Made by a program: the position numbers and the translations under genes
Source of the DNA: an uncultured Bacilli bacterium
GTDB taxonomy: Bacteria; Bacillota_I; Bacilli_A; RF39; UBA660
Assembly (NCBI GenBank): GCA_910584085.1
Contig: CAJTZY010000001.1
Coordinates: 95,259 to 159,258, forward strand
Direction: 5' to 3'
DNA: 64,000 nucleotides
Shown: one piece after another, positions 8,860 through 17,367 of the stretch
Position numbering within the stretch: position 1 is the stretch's first letter
Layout: every line of letters starts with the position of its first letter
Notes under the pieces: generated by a model
The model's input: only the letters and a program-made list of their open reading frames with translations
The model's database searches: none
Told to the model about the DNA's origin: nothing

Positions 8860-9402
8860 ATGAAAAAAAATAATATTGGGACAATCTTTTTTACAAAACT
8901 ACTTCTTTCAATTGTACTAACTTTAATAATCTTAATATTAATGAAATCTAGTAGTAGTTTTAAAAACACATTTTATAAACAAGTTTATAATAATAACATA
9001 TCATTTACACGTTTAAAAGAACTTTACAATAAATACATAGGTGATTCTAATATACTTGACAAAGTAGTGAAAACAGAAACAGTATTCAATGAAAAATTAA
9101 CATATAAAAAACAAGAGAAATATTTAGATGGTGTTAAATTAGAAGTAGGTAGTAATTATTTAGTTCCAATAGAAGAAAGTGGTATTGTAGTATTCATAGG
9201 CGAAAAAGAAGGATATGGAAACACAGTAATAATACAAAGAGTAGATGGAGTAGATGAATGGTATGGAAATATTCAAAATGTAAATGTAAAGCTTTATGAT
9301 TATGTAAAGAAGAATACTTTATTAGGCGAATCAAATAATAATTTATATCTAGTATATAAAAAAGATGGAAATATATTAAATTATGAAGACTATCTTAAGT
9401 AA
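8860..9402 (+). CDS. spoIVFA: SpoIVFA-like degenerate LytM/M23 membrane protein
   Basis: The 180-aa protein has one N-terminal membrane segment (residues about 8-28) and an extracytoplasmic C-terminal LytM/M23-like fold (GIVVFIGEKEGYGNTVIIQ then WYGNIQNVNVKLYDYVKK). The zinc ligands of active M23 peptidases are absent, as in Bacillus SpoIVFA, which holds the SpoIVFB protease inactive. The next gene overlaps it by 20 bases and encodes an M50 protease, and rplU follows, reproducing the Bacillus spoIVFA-spoIVFB-rplU order. The assignment rests on this synteny as much as on sequence. Whether it acts in sporulation here is unknown. Confidence 0.75.
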   Translation: MKKNNIGTIFFTKLLLSIVLTLIILILMKSSSSFKNTFYKQVYNNNISFTRLKELYNKYIGDSNILDKVVKTETVFNEKLTYKKQEKYLDGVKLEVGSNYLVPIEESGIVVFIGEKEGYGNTVIIQRVDGVDEWYGNIQNVNVKLYDYVKKNTLLGESNNNLYLVYKKDGNILNYEDYLK

Positions 9403-10132
9403 AATGTATTATCACCCATTATTTTTAGTAACAATTTTAATATTTACATTAATGGGTGAATTTAGATTTATAAGCTATTTTATGCTTATAATTTCTGTAC
9501 ATGAATTAGGGCATATATTAGTAGCCATATATTTTAAATGGAATATAGATAAAATAATATTATTACCGTTTGGCGCACTTACAAAATTTAATGAATTAAT
9601 AAATAAACCATTAATAGAAGAATTTTTCATTGCTATAGCTGGAGTGATATTTCAAACATTATTTTTTATCTCAACAAAAAATAAAATAGATTATAAATAT
9701 TTTAGTACAATAAACTATTTTATATTAATATTTAATTTAATACCGATATATCCCCTGGATGGTTCAAAAATACTAAATATACTATTTAATAAAATAACAA
9801 CATTTAAAAATAGTATCTTACTTACTACAATAATTTCATATATATCAATAATATTTTTTGCAATTACATTTTTTAGGATAAATAAACTAATAATATTAGT
9901 TCTTATATTTTTAACTTTAGAGGTAAATAAATTATATAAAGAAAGAGAGTATATATTCAATAAATTTTTACTTGAAAGATATCTAGGAGAATTTAAGTTT
10001 AAACACAAAAAAACAATAGATAATGTGAATTTAATGAAAAAGGATTATAGACACCTTTTTTATATTGATAACAAATATATAACAGAAAGTTACTTTTTAT
10101 CAAAAATGTTTGACATTAAGAGCAATTTGTGA
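9383..10132 (+). CDS. spoIVFB: SpoIVFB-like M50 site-2 protease
   Basis: A 249-aa polytopic intramembrane metalloprotease of family M50. The zinc motif HELGH spans residues 40-44, and the third ligand Asp126 lies in IPIYPLDG, the NPDG-type motif. Several membrane helices surround both motifs and the C-terminal part is short and basic, without a CBS domain. In Bacillus SpoIVFB cleaves pro-sigma-K in the mother cell. It overlaps the SpoIVFA-like gene and its 3' end contains the promoter of the L21 operon. The gene stops at TGA, and reading through would enter the L21 leader. Confidence 0.85.
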   Translation: MKTILSKMYYHPLFLVTILIFTLMGEFRFISYFMLIISVHELGHILVAIYFKWNIDKIILLPFGALTKFNELINKPLIEEFFIAIAGVIFQTLFFISTKNKIDYKYFSTINYFILIFNLIPIYPLDGSKILNILFNKITTFKNSILLTTIISYISIIFFAITFFRINKLIILVLIFLTLEVNKLYKEREYIFNKFLLERYLGEFKFKHKKTIDNVNLMKKDYRHLFYIDNKYITESYFLSKMFDIKSNL

Positions 10133-10138
10133 TATTAT
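10110..10138 (+). promoter_or_regulatory. Promoter of the rplU-prp-rpmA operon
   Basis: TTGACA (10110-10115), a 17-base spacer and TATTAT (10133-10138) form a near-consensus promoter that overlaps the last codons of the spoIVFB-like gene. Confidence 0.85.
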
Positions 10139-10146
10139 TTTAAACG

Positions 10147-10228
10147 TGTAGGGCCTCACTCTACAACCACTCAGAAAAGGTTTTAAAGTTTAACTACCTT
10201 AATGGTGAGTCTTAGATTATAAAGGAGG
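10147..10228 (+). promoter_or_regulatory. Ribosomal protein L21 leader
   Basis: The untranslated leader between the promoter and rplU is about 85 bases, starts near TGTAGGGCCTCACTCTACA and ends just before the AAAGGAGG site. TGTAG and CTACA can pair, and further pairing brings the leader close to the ribosome binding site. Position and size match the L21 leader family known upstream of rplU in Bacillota, which is thought to be bound by L21 or L27 for autoregulation. I infer the family; a covariance search was not possible. Confidence 0.65.
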
Positions 10229-10234
10229 TAAAAA

Positions 10235-10537
10235 ATGAAAGCAGTTATAGAAACTGGTGGAAAACAATACTATGTTGAAGAAGGTACAGTTCTTTATATT
10301 GAAAAATTAGATGCAGAAGCTGGAGATAAAATTAAATTTGATAAAGTTTTAATGGCTAATGGAACTTGTGGAATGCCTACTTTAGCAGGAGCAAGCGTTG
10401 AAGGTGAAGTTGTTAAAAACGGTAAAGGTAAAAAAATTATAGTTTATAAATATAACCAAAAGAAAAATTATCGTAGAAAACAAGGACACCGTCAACCATA
10501 TACTAAAGTCGAAATCAAAAAAATCGTGGTTAAATAA
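10235..10537 (+). CDS. rplU: 50S ribosomal protein L21
   Basis: A 100-aa large-subunit ribosomal protein that binds 23S rRNA. The N-terminus MKAVIETGGKQYYVEEG and the basic C-terminal segment YNQKKNYRRKQGHRQPYTKV are hallmarks of L21. It starts behind AAAGGAGG and is the first gene of the L21-Prp-L27 operon, under a strong promoter and an L21-type leader. Confidence 0.98.
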   Translation: MKAVIETGGKQYYVEEGTVLYIEKLDAEAGDKIKFDKVLMANGTCGMPTLAGASVEGEVVKNGKGKKIIVYKYNQKKNYRRKQGHRQPYTKVEIKKIVVK

Positions 10538-10540
10538 TTT

Positions 10541-10843
10541 ATGATAACTATAGAAGTTAAAAATAACACAGATCATATTAATTATATAAAAATAAAAGGA
10601 CATGCAGGGTATGCTGAAAAAGGATACGATATTGTATGTTCATCAGTATCATCTATTGCAATAACAACGGTTAATGCTATTATAAAAATAGATGAGAGTG
10701 CAATTACATATAGTGAGGAAGATGGATTGCTTGAGATAAATATATTAAGGTATGATAAAATAGTAAATATATTAGTAGAAAATATGATAAGTATGTTTGA
10801 AAGTTTAGAAAAAGATTATAAAGATTATATTAAAATTAGATAG
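10541..10843 (+). CDS. prp: Ribosomal-processing cysteine protease Prp
   Basis: A 100-aa protease (YsxB/DUF464 family) that removes the N-terminal extension of L27. The catalytic pair is visible: His21 in KGHAGYAEKGYD and Cys33 in IVCSSVSS. It lies three bases downstream of rplU and just before rpmA, and its substrate, an L27 with the LNIQLF extension, is encoded next to it. That makes the function well supported. Confidence 0.97.
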   Translation: MITIEVKNNTDHINYIKIKGHAGYAEKGYDIVCSSVSSIAITTVNAIIKIDESAITYSEEDGLLEINILRYDKIVNILVENMISMFESLEKDYKDYIKIR

Positions 10844-10857
10844 GAGGTGCTCATCAC

Positions 10858-11145
10858 ATGAAATTGATGACATTAAATATCCAATTATTCGCACATAAAA
10901 AAGGTCAAGGATCTACAAAAAATGGTAGAGATTCTGCTGGTAGAAGATTAGGTGCTAAGGCTTCTGATGGTGAATATGTAACTGGTGGATCTATTATATA
11001 TAGACAAAGAGGGACTAGAATTTATCCAGGAGTAAATACTGGTATCGGAACTGACGACACTGTTTATGCTAAAATAAGCGGATATGTAAAATATGAACGT
11101 TTAGGAAAAGATAGAAAACAAGTTAGTGTTTATGAAACTATATAG
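10858..11145 (+). CDS. rpmA: 50S ribosomal protein L27 with cleavable N-terminus
   Basis: A 95-aa ribosomal protein near the peptidyl transferase centre. The first 11 residues MKLMTLNIQLF precede the mature start AHKKGQGST; cleavage after Phe11 by Prp is characteristic of Bacillota. The rest (GRDSAGRRLGAKASDGEYV, IIYRQRGTRIYPG) is typical L27. It has a perfect AGGAGGTG ribosome binding site and is followed directly by a terminator ending the operon. Confidence 0.98.
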   Translation: MKLMTLNIQLFAHKKGQGSTKNGRDSAGRRLGAKASDGEYVTGGSIIYRQRGTRIYPGVNTGIGTDDTVYAKISGYVKYERLGKDRKQVSVYETI

Positions 11146-11166
11146 AGGAATTCCTCTATTTTTAAT
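11142..11166 (+). terminator. Terminator of the L21/L27 operon
   Basis: ATAGAGG and CCTCTAT flank AATT (11142-11159) and are followed by TTTTT. The stem begins at the rpmA stop codon. Confidence 0.85.
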
Positions 11167-11194
11167 TTGCAATTTTTTTTAAAAGTGTTATAAT
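11167..11194 (+). promoter_or_regulatory. Promoter of the 269-aa gene
   Basis: TTGCAA (11167-11172) and TATAAT (11189-11194) lie 16 bases apart, 25 bases upstream of the start codon. Confidence 0.65.
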
Positions 11195-11219
11195 AGGTTT
11201 CAAGTTTAGGGGGAATCTT

Positions 11220-12029
11220 ATGTACTTATATGAAAATAGAAATAACAAAATTTATGTTTTTGAATTAGAACCGGATTATATAAAATTGATGAATTATAGA
11301 ATTCATGAAATGAAACAATATAACGATAACGTACTATTTGTAGCAGAAGCAGACGCACATACGCCAAATAAAATATTAGAAAGCGATATAAATGAAGTAA
11401 ATGTAAATGATTTAAATATTCAAAATTCTCCATTTATACCATTTACAGGGGGCTTGGTTGCTTATAATAATAGATTTCATTCATTTAGATATGATTGTGA
11501 AAATAAAGAAGTCATGAGTGCATACTATAATGGTCTTTATAGTAATAAAAAGGTAATTAAAGTTTATAAAGAAAATCTTGTTGCTGAACCACCAGAAGAG
11601 GCAAAAAGCATATTAGAACAATATGATATTAATTTTAGAGGAATTGGTATGGAGGGAACTATAAAAAATGAACCAATTATTCCTACATATAAGAGAGTAA
11701 AACAAGTTATAAAATATTTGATTATAACGGATAAATATGAATTGCAAAGTTTATCAAAACATACTGCTATGAGAAATATAATAGCAGTTCCAAAATCATT
11801 ATATTTATTACAAATGTTAGAACAGGGAAATATTAATCCTATTTCAGATGAAAATTTAGAAGAACAATTAAGACTATTTAATTTAAATTTATATCCTGCA
11901 AGAATTATTCCATATGAATATTTAGAGGGCGCAATTAAATGTGGTTTAATTGATGATTCAATGGAACAAGTGCAAGATAAAATTGAAGATAGTCAAAAAA
12001 TATTAAAAAAAATAAGAAATATAATATAG
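11220..12029 (+). CDS. Hypothetical protein, 269 aa
   Basis: I do not recognise the family. It is a soluble 269-aa protein without signal or membrane segments, starting at ATG behind AGGGGGAA. The C-terminal 100 residues are charged and helical, with a coiled-coil-prone end (EQVQDKIEDSQKILKKIRN). It has its own good promoter and a terminator, so it is a single-gene unit between the L27 operon and an SDR gene. Codon use resembles its core neighbours, suggesting a lineage-specific conserved gene rather than recent acquisition. Confidence 0.7.
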   Translation: MYLYENRNNKIYVFELEPDYIKLMNYRIHEMKQYNDNVLFVAEADAHTPNKILESDINEVNVNDLNIQNSPFIPFTGGLVAYNNRFHSFRYDCENKEVMSAYYNGLYSNKKVIKVYKENLVAEPPEEAKSILEQYDINFRGIGMEGTIKNEPIIPTYKRVKQVIKYLIITDKYELQSLSKHTAMRNIIAVPKSLYLLQMLEQGNINPISDENLEEQLRLFNLNLYPARIIPYEYLEGAIKCGLIDDSMEQVQDKIEDSQKILKKIRNII

Positions 12030-12030
12030 A

Positions 12031-12062
12031 AATAAGAGTCAAAATGGCTTTTATTTTTTTTG
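12031..12062 (+). terminator. Terminator after the 269-aa gene
   Basis: AATAAGAGTC (12031-12040) pairs with GGCTTTTATT (12046-12055) through two G-U pairs, followed by a run of T. Confidence 0.8.
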
Positions 12063-12106
12063 TAGATAAATGCAAAATAATTTGATATACTAGTAATGGT
12101 GATAAT

Positions 12107-12859
12107 ATGATCGCACTTATAACAGGCGCAAGTAGTGGAATAGGACGTGATATGGCCTATGTATTAAGTAATAAAGGATATGATTTAATCTTAGTTGCTA
12201 GAGATAAAGAAAAACTAAGTAAATTAAAAGAAAAACTTAAAACTCATGTAGATATAATTTCTATGGATTTAGAAAGTATTCAAAACTGTAGAGAATTATA
12301 TAAAAAAGTAAGTGATAAAAACATTGATATACTTATAAACAATGCTGGATTCGGGCTTATTGGGATGTTTAATAAAACGGATTTAAATAGAGAACTTTCT
12401 ATGATAAATTTAAATATTACAGCAGTCCATATTTTAACTAAATTATTTCTATCAGACTTTATAAAAAAAGATAAGGGATATATATTAAATGTAGCAAGTT
12501 CTGCATCATTCCAGCCAGGACCACTTATGGCTACATATTATTCAACTAAATCATATATATATAATTTAACACTCGCAATATATGAAGAATTGAGACATAT
12601 AAATAGTCATGTCCATATAAGTTGCTTATGTCCAGGACCAGTTGATACAAATTTTAATCAAGTGGCAAATTGTGAATTTAAAATAAAATCACTAAGTAGT
12701 GAGTATGTTGCAAAATATGCAATAGGTAAAATGTTTAAAAATAAATTATTAATTATTCCAGGATTTAAAATAAAATTATTATATATATTTGGAAGACTAG
12801 TACCAAATAAATTAAAGTTAAAAATAACATACAATATACAATATAGAAAAACTAAATAA
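12107..12859 (+). CDS. Short-chain dehydrogenase/reductase (SDR)
   Basis: A 250-aa NAD(P)-dependent oxidoreductase of the classical SDR family. It has the cofactor motif TGASSGIG (residues 6-13), NNAG (78-81), the catalytic Ser near 132 and YxxxK with Tyr144 and Lys148. The C-terminal CPGPVDTNF is typical of DltE/YqjQ-like SDRs. The tail from about residue 215 is basic and hydrophobic (KIKLLYIFGRLVPNKLKL), suggesting membrane association. The substrate cannot be told from sequence. It starts behind GGTGATAAT and precedes a pseudopilin gene by about 50 bases. Confidence 0.9.
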   Translation: MIALITGASSGIGRDMAYVLSNKGYDLILVARDKEKLSKLKEKLKTHVDIISMDLESIQNCRELYKKVSDKNIDILINNAGFGLIGMFNKTDLNRELSMINLNITAVHILTKLFLSDFIKKDKGYILNVASSASFQPGPLMATYYSTKSYIYNLTLAIYEELRHINSHVHISCLCPGPVDTNFNQVANCEFKIKSLSSEYVAKYAIGKMFKNKLLIIPGFKIKLLYIFGRLVPNKLKLKITYNIQYRKTK

Positions 12860-12911
12860 TGATTGAACTATTTAAAAAAAAATGATAATATATATATTAG
12901 AGAGTGATTAT

Positions 12912-13298
12912 ATGAAACGAGGATTTACATTAATAGAACTATTAGGTGTTATGATAATACTAGCTCTTTTAGTTATTTTTACTTTTCCTAATATAGTTAA
13001 TTTTATAAAATCATCAAGTGAAAAAAATGATAATATGAATCTAAACTTGATATATAATGCAGCAGATTTATACATTAAAGAAAATAAAAATAATTTTCCT
13101 AAAGTTAATGGAAATAGTTATTGTATCACACTTGAGGACTTGGTGGATAGTGGAAATTTAAAAACACCAATAGTACTTTCAGATAGTAATGATGATATAA
13201 CAAGTTTAAAGAGCGTTCAAGTAATTTATCAGGATAAATTTACTTATGAATTAAAAGATAGTGATAAATGTGTAGAAAATAAAAATAATTTAGATTAA
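12912..13298 (+). CDS. Type IV pilin-like / pseudopilin protein
   Basis: A 128-aa protein starting at the ATG at 12912 (RBS GAGTGAT). Its N-terminus MKRGFTLIELLGVMIILALL is a class III signal: prepilin peptidase would cut after Gly4 and methylate Phe5, and Glu9 (the +5 Glu) is present. The globular part is small and has two cysteines (ITLED region and near the C-terminus) that could form a disulfide. No assembly ATPase, platform protein or prepilin peptidase is in this window. It may serve a competence-type or secretion pseudopilus encoded elsewhere. It sits 13 bases upstream of tmk. Confidence 0.85.
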   Translation: MKRGFTLIELLGVMIILALLVIFTFPNIVNFIKSSSEKNDNMNLNLIYNAADLYIKENKNNFPKVNGNSYCITLEDLVDSGNLKTPIVLSDSNDDITSLKSVQVIYQDKFTYELKDSDKCVENKNNLD

Positions 13299-13311
13299 TT
13301 TCGGAGGGTTT

Positions 13312-14016
13312 ATGAAAGGTAAGTTAATAGTAATAGAGGGTACAGACTGTAGTGGTAAAGAAACACAAACAAAATTATTGGTAGAAAGATTAGAGCATGA
13401 GAATATAAAATGTGTAAGATTCAGTTTTCCAAACTATGATAGTCCTACAGGAAAAATAGTTGGCGGTCCTTATTTAGGTAAAGAATATATATGTGATGGT
13501 TGGTTTAGTGAAGGTGCAGTTAATGTAGATCCAAAAGTTTCATCCCTTTACTATGCAGCAGATAGAAAATACAATATATCTAAAATAGAAGAATTAATTA
13601 ATAGTGGTATAAATGTAATATTAGATAGATATATATATTCTAATTTAGCTCATCAAGGTGGTAAAATTAAAAATGAAAAAGAAAGACTTGATATGTATAA
13701 ATGGTTAGAAAAGTTAGAATTTGATTTATTAGAACTTCCGCATGCTGATATTAAAATTTTTCTTCATATACCATATTCTGTTTCATTAGAATTAAAAAGT
13801 AACAGATTAGAAGGATTAGATGAACATGAAAAATCAAAAGAACATTTACTAATGGCTGAGGAAGCATATAAAGAGATTGCTTCACTTTATGATTTTAAAA
13901 CAATAGAATGTAGTCATAATGAAAAACCAAAATCAATAGCTGATATAAATAATGAATTGTATGAATTTATATATAATAAACTAACAACTAAAAGTAATAG
14001 TTATGTACTAAAATAG
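13312..14016 (+). CDS. tmk: Thymidylate kinase
   Basis: A 234-aa P-loop kinase that phosphorylates dTMP to dTDP. The Walker A loop is GTDCSGKE (residues 10-17), the DRY motif is in ILDRYIYSN, and a basic LID segment follows. It is somewhat longer than usual (about 210) through insertions such as VGGPYLGKEYICDGWFSEG, which recalls the dTMP-kinase-like clade of some Clostridia rather than classic Tmk. The dTMP specificity is therefore probable, not certain. A terminator overlaps its stop codon. Confidence 0.85.
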   Translation: MKGKLIVIEGTDCSGKETQTKLLVERLEHENIKCVRFSFPNYDSPTGKIVGGPYLGKEYICDGWFSEGAVNVDPKVSSLYYAADRKYNISKIEELINSGINVILDRYIYSNLAHQGGKIKNEKERLDMYKWLEKLEFDLLELPHADIKIFLHIPYSVSLELKSNRLEGLDEHEKSKEHLLMAEEAYKEIASLYDFKTIECSHNEKPKSIADINNELYEFIYNKLTTKSNSYVLK

Positions 14017-14036
14017 ACTGAGTCTATTTTTTTTTG
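14012..14036 (+). terminator. Terminator of tmk
   Basis: AATAGAC / TGA / GTCTATT followed by nine T. The stem starts at the tmk stop codon. Confidence 0.85.
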
Positions 14037-14211
14037 ATTATGATAAAATTTTGCTATAAATTTTTCTTATATATATATCAAAATAGTAAAAAATATGTTA
14101 AAATTAGTATAGTATGATATGGAAGATTTTGTGAAATTTAGTAATAGTTTTCATAATAGATAATTTAGAATTAAAAAGTATATTTTAGGTATTAGATAAG
14201 GAGAAAGAATT

Positions 14212-17200
14212 ATGAAAGAACAAATAAATAATATAGTATATAATAAAAGTAAATTAATAAGAATTTTAATATTTACATTAATATTTATAATTGGTTTTAC
14301 AGGAATGTCCGTGAGTGATGTTAACGCATGTACAGGTGTTGATTGTAGTTCAGGTGGTGTAGGTGATGATAAAAAACCAACACCGCCACCAGATTCCAAT
14401 CCAGGTACTGGGACGACTTGCTGTGAAAGTACTTGTATAGATGGAAAACTAGTGATTACTTATGATGGTGGATGTTGCTCTTCTAGTGATAGTTACTCTA
14501 GTAGGCATGAATCTGGTTCTTTTACTAGGAGTGGATATCGTTTTACTGTTCAATGTAAAAATAAAAATAGTAAAGTAAATGGACGTCAAAAAACTGTAAT
14601 GAATGAAGATTTTTATTATAATGATCCTTATCGTTTAGCTAGTATGTCATGGAATAATATTAGATTTTATTACATAAATGATCAAGTAGTCCGTTATTTG
14701 CTTGGTGTAGGAAATGATGAAGAACTTAATGATTATATAGATTGTGCAATTTTAGCCGAACCTAGATTTACGTTAAAATTACCATATAATGAGACAACAA
14801 CACACAAAGTTTGTGGCGAAGATGACCATGAAAGAACATATGTTGATCTTGATGGAACATCAACAAAAGAACCTAAATATGATAATACTAAATATTCTAT
14901 AAAAGAATTTTTTCCATATGTTGATGCCTATGCAACCTTATATGCTAAGTATGGATATAGTGATGATGGTGTTGTACATTCTAGTGCTTGGAATTCAAAC
15001 ATCATATATAGTAACTATCTTGATTATGGGACTTCGCCAATTTATGATAAAAATAGTGTAGTAAATGAAAATAAAATGAGAATATATAATTATTTGACTA
15101 CTACTTTGACATATGGTACTTCTAATAAAGAGTGTTATAATTTGACTAAGGAACCACCTAAAGAATGTTTTGATAAAAATTATAAGATCACTAATTGGTT
15201 ATCTACAGATTACTATCATGGTTGGATTTTACTTAAAGATATTATTAACACTGAGAGAATAATTATACAAAAAGAATCTGTATATCCTGATTCCCTACCT
15301 TCAACCTCTTCAGGTTCACTTCCAAAGCAAAGTTTGAGTGGCGCACAATTTATTTTAAAGAAAAAAATAAAAGATGGCGTATATGAAGAAGTAAAAGTTG
15401 ATGAAGATAATGATTGGGTGGAAAAAGCTGATGATGGTAATTGGTATAAAATTGGAAAAAATAAAGAGAAGGCTAATGGAAAAGTTAGTACATATACAGT
15501 AACAACTGATGGTTCTGGACTCGCTTCATTTATAATTAGGGAAATAGGTACATATAAGGTTGAAGAAACAGTGCCATTAAAGGATCATATTATAACCGAT
15601 GCTGAAAAGAACAAACTGAAAAATCGTGAGTTTATAATTGATAAACTTGTTATTACAAATAAGCATAAAGTAACTGTAACAAATACTTATGGTAAAAAAA
15701 CGGTTATAGAGAAAAGAGATAAGGATACAAAACAACTAATTGAGACGGGTAAAGCTACATTTGATATTTATAGTGATTCTAACTGTAGTAATTATATGAG
15801 TAGTGTATCAACAAATAAAGGGAAAGCAGAAATAATAATTCCTCCTGCCGGAACTATTTATATAAAAGAAAGAGTTGCTCCTACGGGATATAAAGTTAAT
15901 GATACATGTATAAAAGCTAATTCAGAAACAACTGTTGTATATGACGAAAGTGATTGTATGCAAATATGTAATTCAGTAGTTAATGGAACAATGGATGATA
16001 GAATATGGGCGTATAGATTTTTTAGTAACTCAATTTCAACAGCAAAAAATTATAATAAATTTTTAGATTTAAATAATAAAGATTGTACAGATATATGTAA
16101 AGGTCCTAAAAACTGTGGTACTTCAACAAACAATGTACAAACTAATTGTCTTAGTGGAACATATGACTATAATAAAGTTTCAGGATTTTCACCAACTGAT
16201 TTATCTTGTTATAATACTGTTTATACGACAAGTTCAGGAGCTACAGCGTACTGTTTAGTAGCATTTAAACTTGATAATAATTTAGGCGCTTCAACTTGGA
16301 ATGTAAAATCAGGTATGATGCCAATACAAAAACTAAATATAAGTGATGCGGTTGCTACTACTGGGACATTAACTAGAATGTGTTATAAGTATTCAACTTC
16401 TTCTAATGAGATGAGTGGTGAAAAACCAACTTATTATGATTCAAATAGGGGTGAATTAAAGGATAACTATAGTGATTATATTGATACTATTATCTTTGAT
16501 GGAAAACAGTTACAATTAGCTGATGACGTTAATGAGACTATGAGTAATACAAGTACTTGGTACTCATATAAGGGCATAGCGAAGTATAATTTAAATCCAC
16601 TATATGCTAAAATAGGTGAAGGAAAAATTAGTTATACTAAACAGGATCAATATAAATTTATTGGATATGGTGTAGTAAGTAAATTTGGGGCTAAAACACA
16701 ATATACAATACCATTTACTGTAAATTTCAAAGGTAATTTCCCTGTAAAAGTAAGTAATGAACAAAAAACTTCAAATAAATGTACAGTAAAACCTACTCAA
16801 CAAGTTGTAATAGATACAGATAAATTACAAATGGAATTTAGAATTATCGATACAAGTAATCCATTCCCAGGAAAAACGGGAGTAGGTAGAAAAATAGGTT
16901 TAAATTGGCAATCTAAGGTTAATTTAGACTTAGATAATGATGGAGTTCAAAATACAAATGACGATATTAATGTGTTAAAAGAGAAGATTGAAAGTGGTGG
17001 AATAAAGAGTGTAGAAGATTTCAAATATGATGTATATCCTGATGGTAAACTTGATGATAAGGATGTACAATATATGGAATGGGTAAAAAATGACTGGAAG
17101 AACAGTGAATATTATAAAGATGATAGTTATGATAAAACCCTTATGGCGTTTGTTATGAGTACAACTAATAATAGTTATAATAAAAGTAAAAAGGAACCAA

Positions 17201-17352
17201 AATATACATTTAAATTAACTCCAGATATAATAGAAAAAATTAGAAAATATAATGAAGGTAAAACATATGATGATTTTAATTTAAAATGTGATGAAGATGG
17301 TAATTGTAAAAATAGTGTTTTCTTTAATACTGTAGGATTAAAACTTAATTAG
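14212..17352 (+). CDS. Large secreted Cys-rich surface protein with SpaA-like and dockerin-like regions
   Basis: A 1046-aa exported protein. A basic N-terminus and hydrophobic helix (residues about 15-33) form a signal, ending VNA before Cys40. A Cys- and Pro-rich segment follows (about 40-100, with CC pairs). Residues about 350-570 carry two prealbumin-like SpaA/Cna-B-type domains, the second ending KERVAPTGYKVND, typical of pilin and adhesin stalks. At about 903-965 two Ca-binding loops of dockerin style occur (DLDNDGVQNTND and YDVYPDGKLDD). No LPXTG sorting signal or C-terminal membrane helix is present, so anchoring would be through the N-terminus or partner proteins. It is followed by a membrane-anchored WG-repeat-like protein 15 bases later. 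Probable role: cell-surface adhesion or scaffold. Confidence 0.8.
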   Translation: MKEQINNIVYNKSKLIRILIFTLIFIIGFTGMSVSDVNACTGVDCSSGGVGDDKKPTPPPDSNPGTGTTCCESTCIDGKLVITYDGGCCSSSDSYSSRHESGSFTRSGYRFTVQCKNKNSKVNGRQKTVMNEDFYYNDPYRLASMSWNNIRFYYINDQVVRYLLGVGNDEELNDYIDCAILAEPRFTLKLPYNETTTHKVCGEDDHERTYVDLDGTSTKEPKYDNTKYSIKEFFPYVDAYATLYAKYGYSDDGVVHSSAWNSNIIYSNYLDYGTSPIYDKNSVVNENKMRIYNYLTTTLTYGTSNKECYNLTKEPPKECFDKNYKITNWLSTDYYHGWILLKDIINTERIIIQKESVYPDSLPSTSSGSLPKQSLSGAQFILKKKIKDGVYEEVKVDEDNDWVEKADDGNWYKIGKNKEKANGKVSTYTVTTDGSGLASFIIREIGTYKVEETVPLKDHIITDAEKNKLKNREFIIDKLVITNKHKVTVTNTYGKKTVIEKRDKDTKQLIETGKATFDIYSDSNCSNYMSSVSTNKGKAEIIIPPAGTIYIKERVAPTGYKVNDTCIKANSETTVVYDESDCMQICNSVVNGTMDDRIWAYRFFSNSISTAKNYNKFLDLNNKDCTDICKGPKNCGTSTNNVQTNCLSGTYDYNKVSGFSPTDLSCYNTVYTTSSGATAYCLVAFKLDNNLGASTWNVKSGMMPIQKLNISDAVATTGTLTRMCYKYSTSSNEMSGEKPTYYDSNRGELKDNYSDYIDTIIFDGKQLQLADDVNETMSNTSTWYSYKGIAKYNLNPLYAKIGEGKISYTKQDQYKFIGYGVVSKFGAKTQYTIPFTVNFKGNFPVKVSNEQKTSNKCTVKPTQQVVIDTDKLQMEFRIIDTSNPFPGKTGVGRKIGLNWQSKVNLDLDNDGVQNTNDDINVLKEKIESGGIKSVEDFKYDVYPDGKLDDKDVQYMEWVKNDWKNSEYYKDDSYDKTLMAFVMSTTNNSYNKSKKEPKYTFKLTPDIIEKIRKYNEGKTYDDFNLKCDEDGNCKNSVFFNTVGLKLN

Positions 17353-17367
17353 ATTGGAGGAATTTCT

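Noticed and set aside
14212..17352. Large surface protein as a sortase-anchored pilin
   Set aside because: No LPXTG-type motif or C-terminal membrane helix is present, and no sortase gene is nearby.
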